Positions 1 to 9,042 of a DNA stretch of 64,000 bases are shown here, in pieces. The stretch's first letter is position 1. Each line of letters opens with the position of its first letter. Origin of the DNA: Rhizobium anhuiense (GTDB lineage: Bacteria > Pseudomonadota > Alphaproteobacteria > Rhizobiales > Rhizobiaceae); contig NZ_ML133526.1 in the NCBI RefSeq assembly GCF_003985145.1, positions 257,131 to 321,130 on the forward strand, given 5' to 3'. Made by a program: the position numbers and the translations under genes. The notes beneath the pieces were generated by a model, which was given only the letters and a program-made list of their open reading frames with translations, did not search any database and was not told the DNA's origin.

Positions 1-129
1 GGCCTCGGCTTTGCGGGCGAGCTCGACGGCACGCTTTGCACCGGCCGAAGGCGTGGCGTCATTCGATGCGAAGATGACGCTGCTGGCGCCGGTCAGGGTC
101 TTCAGGCGACGTTTGCGGGTAGGGGTCAT
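1..129 (-). CDS. Partial hypothetical protein, N-terminal 43 residues
   Basis: Only the N-terminus lies in the window; the gene runs off the left edge. It starts MTPTRKRRLK and stays open to base 1. It sits 68 bp downstream of the dual ATPase gene on the same strand, so it may be the last gene of that importer operon. I do not recognise a family from 43 residues, and only a weak purine-rich stretch precedes the ATG. The open frame, the position and the lack of a competing plus-strand gene are the only support. Confidence 0.45.
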   Translation of the reverse strand, partial: MTPTRKRRLKTLTGASSVIFASNDATPSAGAKRAVELARKAEA

Positions 130-197
130 GACGGATTTCTCGCAGATTGAATTCATCTCTCCGGCAAGCGCTTGCCGGACGTTCTGGCAAGCGCCGC

Positions 198-1862
198 TCA
201 GGCCAGCACCGGGACCGCATCCAGGAGGGCGCGGGTATAGCTGTGCTGCGGCGCGGAAAAGACGTGCTCGACGCCGCCCGCCTCGACGATCCGGCCATCC
301 TTCATCACCAGCACCCGGTCGGTGAGATGATTGATGACGCCGAGATCATGCGAGATGAAGAGAAGCGCCGTACCGGAGGCGGCCTGGAGTTCGGCAAGCA
401 GATCGAGAACCTGTGCCTGCACCGAAACGTCGAGAGCGCTGACCGGCTCGTCCGCCACCAGAAGCCGCGGCCGCGGCGCGAAGGCGCGGGCGATTGCCAC
501 CCGCTGGCGCTGGCCGCCGGAAAGCTCCCGCGGATGACGGTGGAGATAGGCCGAACCCAGGCGCACGGCATCCAGCACTTCGCGCACGCGCTCGCGGCGG
601 GACGCGCCAAAGATACCGACGGAGTCGAGGCTCTCGCCGACGATCTTTTCGACCGTGTAACGCGGGTCGAAGGAACTCAAGGCATCCTGGGCGATCAATT
701 GCATGCTGGCGCGCCGCAAGCGGCGTCGGGCCTCCGGAATATTGCTCCACTGCTCGCCATCGATGAACACCGTGCCGTCGTCCGGCTCGACCAGGCCGAG
801 GACTATTTTCGCAACGGTGGTCTTGCCGGAGCCGGATTCGCCGACGATCCCCAGCGCCTCGCCGGCGGCAAGGTCGAACGACACGTCGTTGACGGCGAAT
901 GCGCCTCCGACCCCTCCATAACGCTTGAAGAGATTATGGGACGACAGGACGCGGTTCTGCTGGTCGATATGTTTAGCCGGCAGCGGAACGCGTAACCGCT
1001 CGACTGGTGCCGCAGGCACACACACAGTCTGTTGCTGGGAATCAGGCTCGCTTGGAGAAGACAGACGATAGCCCCGCGATCCGGCCGACGGCACCGCATC
1101 GAGCAATTGTCTCGTGTAGGGGTGTTCCGGACGGCTGAGGATCCGGCCCGGCGGTCCCTCCTCGACGATCCTGCCATTCTGCATCACCAGCACGCGGTCG
1201 GCCAGGCGTGAGACGACAGCGAGATCGTGGCTGATCAGCAGCAGCGTGTGCCCGGCCTTCCGGCGTTCGGCCAGGAGATCGAGGATTTGCTTTTGGACGG
1301 TGGTGTCGAGCGCCGTTGTCGGCTCATCGGCAATCAGCAGCGACGGCTGCCTGGCAATCGCCGTGGCGATGAGCGCGCGCTGGCGCAGCCCGCCGGACAA
1401 TTGATGCGGATATTGCAGCAAGCGCCGTTCCGGATCGGGAATACCGACCGAGCGCAACAGCGCGTGGCTGTCCCGGCCGACATCCGGGCGCACGAAAAGG
1501 CCGCGCCTGCCGAAGGCATCCGACAATTGTTGGGAAATCCGCCGGAGCGGATCGAGCGACACCAGCGCATCCTGAAGAACGAAGCCGATCTTTTCGCCAC
1601 GCAGGCGTCGCCAGTCCCTTTCACCGAAATTGAGGACGCTTTCACCATCGATGTCGAACCGGTCGGCACGCACAGTGGCGCCGACGCCGGAAAGCCCGAT
1701 GAGCGAACGGGCCGTCACGGATTTACCGGAACCGGATTCTCCCACCAGCGCAACGGTCTCGCCCTTGTTGATGGTCAGGTCGATGCCATGGACGACGGCA
1801 TTGGCGCCTTCGTTCTGGGGAAAGCCGATGGTGAGATTGTTGATGTGAACGACTGATGTCAC
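198..1862 (-). CDS. Peptide-type ABC importer, fused dual ATP-binding protein
   Basis: This 554-residue protein carries two complete ABC ATPase domains, the DppD-DppF fusion arrangement seen in YejF and GsiA. The first half has Walker A GESGSGKS (about 41-48), signature LSGGLRQRA and Walker B LLIADEPTTALD. The second half repeats GESGSGKT, LSGGQRQRV and LLVADEPVSALD, and oligopeptide-type C-terminal extensions follow each domain. It would power the inner-membrane permeases encoded just upstream. The start is taken as GTG at 1862, which overlaps the permease stop by 4 bp (GTGA). The frame stays open much further upstream, but that stretch is antisense-like noise over the permease. Confidence 0.93.
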   Translation of the reverse strand: MTSVVHINNLTIGFPQNEGANAVVHGIDLTINKGETVALVGESGSGKSVTARSLIGLSGVGATVRADRFDIDGESVLNFGERDWRRLRGEKIGFVLQDALVSLDPLRRISQQLSDAFGRRGLFVRPDVGRDSHALLRSVGIPDPERRLLQYPHQLSGGLRQRALIATAIARQPSLLIADEPTTALDTTVQKQILDLLAERRKAGHTLLLISHDLAVVSRLADRVLVMQNGRIVEEGPPGRILSRPEHPYTRQLLDAVPSAGSRGYRLSSPSEPDSQQQTVCVPAAPVERLRVPLPAKHIDQQNRVLSSHNLFKRYGGVGGAFAVNDVSFDLAAGEALGIVGESGSGKTTVAKIVLGLVEPDDGTVFIDGEQWSNIPEARRRLRRASMQLIAQDALSSFDPRYTVEKIVGESLDSVGIFGASRRERVREVLDAVRLGSAYLHRHPRELSGGQRQRVAIARAFAPRPRLLVADEPVSALDVSVQAQVLDLLAELQAASGTALLFISHDLGVINHLTDRVLVMKDGRIVEAGGVEHVFSAPQHSYTRALLDAVPVLA

Positions 1863-2731
1863 GACTGCCTCCTGCCTTCGAAGGCCAATTGCCAGCGTTT
1901 TCCGAGAACGCTGATGGAAATGACCGTCAGCGTGATGGCAAGACCGGGCCACACCCCGATCCACCAGGCGACGCGAAGATAATTGCGGGCTTCGGCCAGC
2001 ATTGCACCCCATTCCGGTGCCGGAGGCTGCGGCCCCATACCCAGAAAACTCAGGCCGGCGGCCTGGATGATCGTCGTGCCGAGGCCGATCGTCGCCAGAA
2101 TGGGAACCTGGGCTATCGCATGCGGCAGGACATGGCGGATGACCAATACGCGCGGCGTCAGCCCGAATGTTTTGGCCTGTTCGACATAGCCGCTTTTGGC
2201 GATCACGAAGGTCTGGGCGCGCACCACCCTTGCGAAACGGGGCACCGATGCCACGCCGAGCGCGAAGATCAGGTTGACGGTGCCCGGACCGGTGAAAGAG
2301 ATCAGCACCAGCGCGAGCAGCAGATCCGGAAACGAGGAAACGACGTCCAGGAAGCGCGAAATCGCCTCGTCGACGAGACCGCGGGCAAGGCCCGAGAGAA
2401 GGCCGAGCAGAGAGCCGATGACGGCGGCGATGGCAACCGCGCTCACCCCGATCAGAATGGAATAACGGGCGCCATGCACGACACGGGAAAAGACATCCCT
2501 GCCGAGATGATCGGTGCCGAACCAATGGTCGATGGAAGGCGGCAGCTGCGCCTGCAAGGGATCGGCGGCGATCGGATCGGCCGCGGTCAGGATATGCGGC
2601 CAGACGGTTGCAACCGCTACCAGCAACAAGAAAAGCGAGGATAGGACGACGCCTGGTCGGGACAAGGCTGCGCGGAGCAGGCGGACGGTTCGGCCTCTCT
2701 CTTGCTCCGGCACTGTGGAGGAAACACTCAT
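1859..2731 (-). CDS. Peptide-type ABC importer permease, DppC-like
   Basis: This 290-residue inner-membrane permease belongs to the binding-protein-dependent (BPD_transp_1) family. The N-terminal membrane segment is followed by the HWFGTDHLGRDVFSRV signature typical of DppC/OppC subunits, then about five more helices with an EAA-type loop. The ATG overlaps the stop of the DppB-like gene by 4 bp (ATGA), indicating translational coupling. It should form a heterodimeric channel with that subunit, energised by the dual ATPase. Substrate cannot be read from the permease; the neighbouring monooxygenases suggest a small sulfur- or nitrogen-containing organic compound rather than bulk peptides. Confidence 0.93.
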   Translation of the reverse strand: MSVSSTVPEQERGRTVRLLRAALSRPGVVLSSLFLLLVAVATVWPHILTAADPIAADPLQAQLPPSIDHWFGTDHLGRDVFSRVVHGARYSILIGVSAVAIAAVIGSLLGLLSGLARGLVDEAISRFLDVVSSFPDLLLALVLISFTGPGTVNLIFALGVASVPRFARVVRAQTFVIAKSGYVEQAKTFGLTPRVLVIRHVLPHAIAQVPILATIGLGTTIIQAAGLSFLGMGPQPPAPEWGAMLAEARNYLRVAWWIGVWPGLAITLTVISISVLGKRWQLAFEGRRQS

Positions 2732-3744
2732 CGGCCTGTCTCCCTGGCGTCATCGCGCAGGCGAGGGTCGAGCAGCAGATAGAGAACATCGACCAGCGTG
2801 CTCAGCACGACGTAGATGAATGCGGAAAGCACGGCGACCGCCAGCACGACCGGCAGGTCGTGCGCCAGAACGGCGTTGACCGTGATCCGCCCAAGGCCCG
2901 GCCGGCCGAACACCGCCTCGGTGATGACGGCGCCGGACAGCAGGTTGCCGATCAGCCAGCCCGTCAGCGTGACGGCGGGTAAAGCGGCGTGCCGCAGGCC
3001 GTGCCGCAGCCGCAGCACGAGGTCGCCGGCACCCCAGCTGCGAACGGTCAGAGCGAACGGCTCTTCCAACGCCCGCTCCAGCCCCTCACGCAGGACCTGG
3101 CCGATGACGGCGCCGAGAGAGAGGCCGAGCGACAGGGCCGGCAGCACCAGTGCGGAAAGATCCCGGTCGCCGGAGACGGGAAAGAGCTTCAGCGTGAAGG
3201 AGAAGATGAACAGCAGCAGGATCCCGAGCCAGAAGGTTGGCGTGGAGATCAGAATGAGTTCGATCCCGCCGGCGATGCTGCGAGGCAGGCGCTTACCGGC
3301 GGTCAGGACGGCGCTCGCGACCGCAAATACCACCGCAACCACGAGGGCGGCCGCCGTCAGTTTCAAGGTCGGCAGCATCTGCGACAGGACCAGGCCGGAA
3401 ACGTCGGTCTGCAGGATGTAGGAGCGTCCGAAATCGCCGTGCAGGATGCGCGAGAGATAGGAGAAATATTGCGTCAGCAGCGGCTCATCCAGACCCCACT
3501 CGGCGCGGATGGCGGCTTCCACATCAGGCGTTCGCAGCTGTTCGCCGATCAGAAGGCTGACAATATCGCCGGGGGCGAGCTGAAGACTGATGAAGCTCAG
3601 GCTGACGGCCGCCCACAGAACCAGGATACCGGAGCCGAGCCGGGCCAGGATCTGCGACCTCAGGCTGTTGCGCTTCAGCCGGCGTCGCCGCGCGAAAAAG
3701 GCGGCAGGCGCTTCGCCCAGGACGGTCGTGTTATCGGCAGTCAT
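2728..3744 (-). CDS. Peptide-type ABC importer permease, DppB-like
   Basis: This 338-residue permease is of the DppB/OppB type. A first helix near 30-55 is followed by a periplasmic loop with the characteristic LAPGD and WGLDEPLLTQYFSYL stretches, then five further helices and a terminal LLDPRLRDD motif. The start at 3744 (MTADN) is preferred over an upstream in-frame ATG because AGGAG lies 9 bp ahead of it. It follows the first-transcribed binding protein genes and overlaps the DppC-like gene by 4 bp. The partner and energy source are encoded next door in the same operon. Confidence 0.92.
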   Translation of the reverse strand: MTADNTTVLGEAPAAFFARRRRLKRNSLRSQILARLGSGILVLWAAVSLSFISLQLAPGDIVSLLIGEQLRTPDVEAAIRAEWGLDEPLLTQYFSYLSRILHGDFGRSYILQTDVSGLVLSQMLPTLKLTAAALVVAVVFAVASAVLTAGKRLPRSIAGGIELILISTPTFWLGILLLFIFSFTLKLFPVSGDRDLSALVLPALSLGLSLGAVIGQVLREGLERALEEPFALTVRSWGAGDLVLRLRHGLRHAALPAVTLTGWLIGNLLSGAVITEAVFGRPGLGRITVNAVLAHDLPVVLAVAVLSAFIYVVLSTLVDVLYLLLDPRLRDDARETGR

Positions 3745-3806
3745 TGTCTGTCGCTCCTGCATTGACCCTGCGGCCACGGCCGCAGGGTTGCGTTGACGGG
3801 ACTGAT

Positions 3807-5429
3807 TTATTCGCTGCGCCAGATGTCGTAGGCGCTTTCAGGCAGCTGCTTGAAGGCGCGGAAGGTGATGCCCTTCACATAATCGGCTGCCGCGACCTGA
3901 TCCTCGGGCTCGTACAGCGGCAGGGCATAGGCCTGGTCGAGAATGGCGAAGCGCTGCAGGCCGGCATAGAGTTCGAAGCGCTTCTTGTTATCGAGGGTCG
4001 AGGCGGCTTCGTTTAGCCACTGCGCCAGCTCAGGCGCGGCCGCGCGGCTGTAATTGATGGTGCCGCCCTTATCCAGCGGCAGGTAGTGATATTCGATGTC
4101 GATGGCATCGGTCGGGGTGTTGGAATTGGCGATCGAGCCAAACTGACCGGTTTTGCGCCGGTCCGTATAGGTGCCCGCATCCACGAAGACGATGGCGAGA
4201 TCGATGCCCGCGTTCTGACGCGCCTGTGCCTGCAGCGCCTGCAGCAGCACGTCACGCTGGTCGCGCACGGTGGCCTGGGCCTGGACCACCTCGATGGTCA
4301 GCCGCTTGCCGTCCTTCGTGCGGAAACCGTCCGCATCGCGGGCTGTCCAGCCTGCTTCGTCCAGGAGCCGGTTGGCGAGCTTCGGATCGGCGCCGTAAAC
4401 CTTTTCGATGCTCTTGTCGTAGAACTGCGGATCGATCGGGGAGGTGATGCCCCAGGCCCGCGTGCGCTCGCCGCGATAGACGGCTTTCAGCACGGCATCC
4501 ACATCGATGGACGCGACCAGCGCTTTTCGCACGTTGATATCCTGGGTCGGCCCCCAGGTGACGTTGAGGAAGAGCGAATAGGGCGTGCCGGTGTTCAATG
4601 CGGTCTGATAGCTGAAATCGGCATTTTCCTTGAACAGCGCCGCATCATTGCCGGAGATGCCTTCGATCACGTCCACCTGGCCTGAGGTGAGCGCTCCGGC
4701 CCGCACCGAGGATTCCGGCAGGAAACGATAGGTCACTTCGTCGAGATAGGCCGGCCCCTGATGAGCGGCAACTTTCGGCGCCCAGTTATAGGAGGGGTTT
4801 TTGGCGAACTGGATTTCCTGGCCCTTGGCGTAACGCTTCAGGATGAAGGGTCCGGTGCCAGCGATTTCAGGTCCTCCGGACTTCAGCTGCGAAGAGGCGA
4901 AAGCGGAAGGAGACAGGATTTCCAGGCTGGCGACATAGTCGAGGAAAGGAGCATAGACTTGGCTGAGCGTGAAGGAGACGGTATCGTCGCCGACGGCCTT
5001 CACTTCCGCGATGCGCGAGACCGGACCGGCGCTGACACTGCCGGAATAGGCCGCGTCCTTGAGCTTGGTGAAATTCGTCACGACGGCTTCAGCGTTCAGT
5101 TTCTGGCCGTCGGTGAAGGTGACGTCATTGCGCAGCTTGAACGTGTAGGTCTTGCCGTCCTCGGAAATCTTGTACTCGGTTGCCAGCCACGGGACATATC
5201 CACCCTCGGCCGTTCGGGCGAGCAGGGATTCATAGGCGTTGCGCAGCAGAAGCTTGGTCTTGTCCTGGCCGTTCAGTTGCGGGTTGAGCGTGGCGGGCTC
5301 CGTTTCGACGCCCCATGTCAGCTTGCCGCCGCTGACAGGTTTGGCGTCCTCAGCAATGGAAAGAGCCGGCAGCATGGAGGCCGCAAGCACGGCTGCGGTC
5401 ACGGTCAGGAACTGTCTGCGGATAAGCAT
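3807..5429 (-). CDS. Family 5 extracellular solute-binding protein, copy 1
   Basis: This protein of about 540 residues binds the substrate in the periplasm and delivers it to the DppBC-like permeases. The N-terminus is a signal peptide (MLIRRQFLTVTAAVL, cleavage near ALSIAEDA). The mature part has the SBP_bac_5 hallmarks: WGVETEPATLNPQ, the YTFKLRNDVTFTDGQKL block and a FDEAGWTARDADGF-like core. An upstream ATG at 5474 overlaps the stop of the preceding gene by 4 bp and would add 15 residues. I prefer 5429 because it begins a normal signal peptide, but coupling makes 5474 possible. It is a clear tandem paralogue of the neighbour at 5471-7108. Confidence 0.92.
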   Translation of the reverse strand: MLIRRQFLTVTAAVLAASMLPALSIAEDAKPVSGGKLTWGVETEPATLNPQLNGQDKTKLLLRNAYESLLARTAEGGYVPWLATEYKISEDGKTYTFKLRNDVTFTDGQKLNAEAVVTNFTKLKDAAYSGSVSAGPVSRIAEVKAVGDDTVSFTLSQVYAPFLDYVASLEILSPSAFASSQLKSGGPEIAGTGPFILKRYAKGQEIQFAKNPSYNWAPKVAAHQGPAYLDEVTYRFLPESSVRAGALTSGQVDVIEGISGNDAALFKENADFSYQTALNTGTPYSLFLNVTWGPTQDINVRKALVASIDVDAVLKAVYRGERTRAWGITSPIDPQFYDKSIEKVYGADPKLANRLLDEAGWTARDADGFRTKDGKRLTIEVVQAQATVRDQRDVLLQALQAQARQNAGIDLAIVFVDAGTYTDRRKTGQFGSIANSNTPTDAIDIEYHYLPLDKGGTINYSRAAAPELAQWLNEAASTLDNKKRFELYAGLQRFAILDQAYALPLYEPEDQVAAADYVKGITFRAFKQLPESAYDIWRSE

Positions 5430-5470
5430 TTCGAATTTCGTCTCCCTTTTGAAAGCTGACGCAGGTCGGC

Positions 5471-7108
5471 TCATGCCGCCTGCTGCAGCCAGATGTCGTA
5501 TGCATTTTCAGGAAGCCGCTTGAACGGCCGGAAGCCGACGCCCTTCACCGCGATGGAGGCGGCGATCTGATCATCAGGCACATAGAGCGGCAGGCCGAGC
5601 GCTTGATCGAGCAGCGCAAAGCGCTGCAGTTGCGCGTAGATCTCGAAGCGCTTCTTGGCATCGAGCGTCGAAGCCGCTTCAGCTAGCCAGGCGGAAATTT
5701 CAGGCGCTTCGGTTCGGCTGTAATTGATCGATCCGCCCTTGGCGCGCGGCAGATAGTGGAAATAAATGGTGACGCCGTTTTCCTGCGTCGTGGTCGAATT
5801 GGGGATGATGCCGTACTGTCCATCCTTCTGACGGTTCGTATAGGTCCCGGCATCGACATATTGCAGGGCAAGATCGATGCCTGCGTTCTGGCGGGCCTGT
5901 GCCTGGACGGCCTGGAGCAGGATGTCGCGCTGGTCGCGCAGCGTCGCCTGGGACTGCACGATCTCGATGGTCAGGCGCTTGCCGTCCTTCGTGCGGAAAC
6001 CGTCGGCGTCCCTTGCGGTCCAGCCTGCCTCGTCGAGAAGGCTGTTGGCGAGCCCAGTATCGAAGCCGTAACGGCCCTCGATGCTCTTGTCGTAGAAATC
6101 CGTGTCGGCGGGCGTGAGAATGCCCCAGGCACGCTTGCGCTCGCCGCGATAGACCGAGGCGATCACCCGCTCCACGTCGACAGCCGCCAACACCGCCTTG
6201 CGCACTCTGACGTCGGTGGTCGGGCCGACCGTCACGTTCAGGAAGAGCGTGTAGGGCGTTCCGGTATTGATGGCGCTTTGATAGGTGAAATCCGGATTGT
6301 CCTTGAACAAGGCGGCGTCATTGCCGGCTATGCCTTCGATGACATGCACCTGTCCGGAGGTCAGCGCGCCCGTTCGCACAGCCGACTCCGACAGGAAACG
6401 GTAGATCACCTCGTCGAGATAAGCAGGTCCCTGATGGGCCGCGTTATCAGGAGCCCAATTATAGGCAGGATTCCTCTTGAAGCGGATTTCCTGGCCCTTG
6501 ATATAGCGATCGAGAATGAAGGGGCCGGTGCCTGCGATATCAGGGCCGCCCGACTTCAGCTGCGAGGATGAAAATGATTTCGGCGACAGGATCTCTATGC
6601 CGGCGGCGCCGTCGAGGAAGGGCGAATAGACGTCGTTAAGCTGCAGCACCACCGTGTGGGAATCGACTGCAACCGCTTCCAAGACATGCGAAACATGACC
6701 GGCACTGATGCTGCCGGAATAGGTCGGCTCTTTCAGCTTGGTGAAATTGAGGGCCACGGCGGCCGCATCGAGCTTTTCGCCGTCGCTGAAGGTCACGTCG
6801 TCGCGAAGGGTGAAGGTGTAGGTCTTGCCATCCTCGGAGACCGAATAGCTCTTCGCCAGCCACGGCACGTAACCGCCATCCGGCGTGCGGGCCAGCAATG
6901 TTTCATAGGCATTTCGCAGGATCAGCTTCGCCTTCGCCTGGCCGTTCAGGTGCGGATTGAGCGTGCTCGGTTCCGTTTCCACACCCCAGCTCAGCGAGCC
7001 GCCGCTCGCCGGCAGATCCTTGGCCTCTGTCGTGGAAGGCCGCAATCCCGCCGTCAGGGAGAGTGCCGCGATGCCGGTGCCGGCTAGAAAATCTCGTCTT
7101 GTTACCAC
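5471..7108 (-). CDS. Family 5 extracellular solute-binding protein, copy 2
   Basis: This 545-residue periplasmic binding protein is paralogous to the next gene; long blocks such as GGSLSWGVETEPSTLNP, YTFTLRDDVTF and RTKDGKRLTIEIVQ are shared almost residue for residue. The N-terminus MVTRRDFLAGTGIAAL is a twin-arginine-type signal, unlike the Sec-like signal of copy 1. The start is GTG, about 30 bp after the stop of the monooxygenase gene, with a G-rich stretch ahead of it. Two binding proteins feeding one permease pair would broaden the substrate range. Which compounds are bound cannot be decided from sequence alone. Confidence 0.92.
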   Translation of the reverse strand: MVTRRDFLAGTGIAALSLTAGLRPSTTEAKDLPASGGSLSWGVETEPSTLNPHLNGQAKAKLILRNAYETLLARTPDGGYVPWLAKSYSVSEDGKTYTFTLRDDVTFSDGEKLDAAAVALNFTKLKEPTYSGSISAGHVSHVLEAVAVDSHTVVLQLNDVYSPFLDGAAGIEILSPKSFSSSQLKSGGPDIAGTGPFILDRYIKGQEIRFKRNPAYNWAPDNAAHQGPAYLDEVIYRFLSESAVRTGALTSGQVHVIEGIAGNDAALFKDNPDFTYQSAINTGTPYTLFLNVTVGPTTDVRVRKAVLAAVDVERVIASVYRGERKRAWGILTPADTDFYDKSIEGRYGFDTGLANSLLDEAGWTARDADGFRTKDGKRLTIEIVQSQATLRDQRDILLQAVQAQARQNAGIDLALQYVDAGTYTNRQKDGQYGIIPNSTTTQENGVTIYFHYLPRAKGGSINYSRTEAPEISAWLAEAASTLDAKKRFEIYAQLQRFALLDQALGLPLYVPDDQIAASIAVKGVGFRPFKRLPENAYDIWLQQAA

Positions 7109-7138
7109 GGTGATGGCCCCCGATTTGTTGTCCGATGG

Positions 7139-8140
7139 TCAGGCGGCGATGGCTGCGCGCCCGCCGGCCAGGAGTTCGATCGTTTTCAGGCGCTGCGCGC
7201 CATCCGAGAGCGGGCAGTCGATGATGAATTCGTCGATGCCATAGGTCTTGTGCAGCTGCTGCAGCTCATCATGGACGCTCGACGGCGTGCCGCGAATGAG
7301 CCGCGGGCTTCGCTCCTCGATCTGGTATTGCGTCTTGCCCGACTGGCGCACATATTCACGCGCCTGGTCCTCGCTGCCGACATTCACCGCCTGGCCGCCT
7401 TCGACCTCGACCCGGAACCGGCGCGTCTCGCCGCCGATGCTTTCGGCAGCCGCATTCGTTTCCGCGATGATGACGCTGACGGCCAACAGGACCGATGTGC
7501 CGCCGGCGTTTCGGTAAGCCGCCAATGCTTCGGTAATCGCGCTCGCATCACCATGGATATGGGCTGCATAGACGAAGCCCCATCCAAGGCGAGCCGCCAG
7601 CGTTGCGCTATCCGCACTTGCGCCGAGCAGAAAGCGGCCGGGCGGCTGGTCCGGCACCGGAAAGGCGACAGGACTTTCAGTCTGCGATTGGCCGGCATCT
7701 CCGTGGCGCAAGAAACCGTCCAGTTCGGTCAGTTGTTCTGGGAAGGACGGTTTGCGGTCGAGGTCGTAGGCCTGCTGCAGGGCGCGTGTCGACAGAGGCA
7801 GGCCACCGGGCGCCTTGCCGACGCCGAGGTCGACCCGGCCCGGCGCGAGAGCGGCAAGCAGGTTGAAATTTTCCGCGACCTTGTAGGCACTGTAATGCTG
7901 GAGCATGACGCCGCCGGAACCGATGCGGATGCGGCTCGTGCGGGCCAGCAGGAAGGAGATCAACACCTCGGGCGACGAGCTCGCAAGGCTGGGCGAGTTA
8001 TGATGCTCGGCCACCCAGAACCGCCGATAGCCCAGCTCCTCGGCCCTTTTGGCCAGGTCCAGGCTACGCTGCAGCGCCGCCGCTGCCCGTTCCGGGCCAT
8101 GGATCGGACTTTTATCGAGAAAGCTGAGGGCGTATGACAT
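7139..8140 (-). CDS. Luciferase-like FMN-dependent monooxygenase, MsnO8/CmoO-type
   Basis: This 333-residue cytoplasmic enzyme belongs to the LLM (bacterial luciferase-like) superfamily, MsnO8-like branch. Residues 44-48 give the AEHHN motif, followed by SPEVLISFLLA, IRIGSGGVML and the PGRVDLGVGKAPGG loop that lines the flavin site. It is the first gene of the minus-strand operon that continues into two binding proteins and the importer, so it probably attacks the imported compound. Bacillus subtilis CmoO (YtmO) of S-alkylcysteine salvage is a similar-sized family member. The reduced flavin must come from a reductase encoded elsewhere; none is visible here. The exact substrate is not known. 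Confidence 0.9.
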   Translation of the reverse strand: MSYALSFLDKSPIHGPERAAAALQRSLDLAKRAEELGYRRFWVAEHHNSPSLASSSPEVLISFLLARTSRIRIGSGGVMLQHYSAYKVAENFNLLAALAPGRVDLGVGKAPGGLPLSTRALQQAYDLDRKPSFPEQLTELDGFLRHGDAGQSQTESPVAFPVPDQPPGRFLLGASADSATLAARLGWGFVYAAHIHGDASAITEALAAYRNAGGTSVLLAVSVIIAETNAAAESIGGETRRFRVEVEGGQAVNVGSEDQAREYVRQSGKTQYQIEERSPRLIRGTPSSVHDELQQLHKTYGIDEFIIDCPLSDGAQRLKTIELLAGGRAAIAA

Positions 8141-8174
8141 ATCTGCTCCCGACCCGACGGGTCGATTAAAACAT

Positions 8175-8194
8175 GTAATCTATATTTTTAGTGA
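8175..8194 (-). promoter_or_regulatory. Shared TAGA-core promoter motif, site A
   Basis: Read on the minus strand this is TCACTAAAAATATAGATTAC, about 35-55 bp ahead of the monooxygenase start at 8140. It matches site C (18243-18262) at 13 of 20 positions, including CA at 2-3 and TAGA at 13-16. It lies in an AT-rich patch within otherwise GC-rich DNA. Function as an operator or part of the promoter is inferred from the recurrence in four transcription-unit starts. Confidence 0.4.
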
Positions 8195-8370
8195 TCTATC
8201 AAATCGAGCAATGATCTTTTAATATTCGGCGGCAAACGCAACAATCATGCCGTGCAAACCGATCCTTCGATCAGGCATGCTGACGATGTTAGGCGCGCGT
8301 CGGACGACCTTCAGGCCATTTTTCTGAAGCCGCATCCGGAAGCGAGCAGACCTTCATCGGAGGCGTGTTC

Positions 8371-8997
8371 ATGACTGATATAGTTGTCCGGTCGTCATTG
8401 CTGGACCCTGCTGCCCAGCCCCTGATCGATGGGCTGGTCAGCGAATATGACGGGAGATACGGAGCCGCGAGCCGCCCCGGTGGGGCGCGGGCGGAAATCT
8501 TCCGTTATCCCGTTTCGCTGTTTTCCCATCCGCTCGGAGATTTCCTGCTGCTGCAGCGGGATGGTCAAACCGTTGCCGGCGGCGCCTTCATGAGCCATGA
8601 CGATGAGACGGCCGAAATGAAGCGGATCTGGACGCATCCGCATCTCAGGCGTCAGGGCCTGGCCCGCGCCATCGTTCTGGCGCTCGAGGAAAGTGCCGCC
8701 CGGCTTGGTTACACCAGATCCTATCTTTCGACCGGCTTCCGCCAGCCGGAGGCGGTCGCCCTTTATCTGTCGCTCGGCTACCGCCCGCTCTTCGATACAT
8801 CAGCCGATCCCTCGCTCTACCGTTCCTTGCCTTTCGAAAAACATATCGGCGAAAGGGCCGGGCAGGTGGGAACAACGCCGATCTATCCGCCCGCAGCCTC
8901 CTTCGAAGAGGCGACTGCGCGGGTCACGGCACTGAAAACAGGACAGGAAGCGAAGATCAGGGACCGGCTGGCAAGCCACGACGCCTCCGCCGCATGA
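8371..8997 (+). CDS. GNAT-family N-acetyltransferase
   Basis: This 208-residue protein is an acetyl-CoA-dependent acetyltransferase of the GNAT fold. The acetyl-CoA binding motif A is the RRQGLA stretch at about 93-98, preceded by the strand EMKRIWTHP and followed by a helix and the NAT-typical LYLSLGYRPLF segment. The start at 8371 has GGAGG 7 bp upstream; an in-frame GTG two codons earlier lacks that spacing. It opens a plus-strand unit with two monooxygenases. In Bacillus S-alkylcysteine salvage, SnaA-type GNAT enzymes N-acetylate the amino acid before flavin monooxygenase attack; the same role is a fair inference here but is not proven. Confidence 0.88.
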   Translation: MTDIVVRSSLLDPAAQPLIDGLVSEYDGRYGAASRPGGARAEIFRYPVSLFSHPLGDFLLLQRDGQTVAGGAFMSHDDETAEMKRIWTHPHLRRQGLARAIVLALEESAARLGYTRSYLSTGFRQPEAVALYLSLGYRPLFDTSADPSLYRSLPFEKHIGERAGQVGTTPIYPPAASFEEATARVTALKTGQEAKIRDRLASHDASAA

Positions 8998-9042
8998 CGA
9001 TGCGAGCGCGATGACCAATCTACCATTCCAACGGAAAAGATC

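Noticed and set aside
147..2644. Long plus-strand frames antisense to the first importer
   Set aside because: They lie opposite genes with clear ABC motifs, show no family signature and reflect high GC content in the third codon position.
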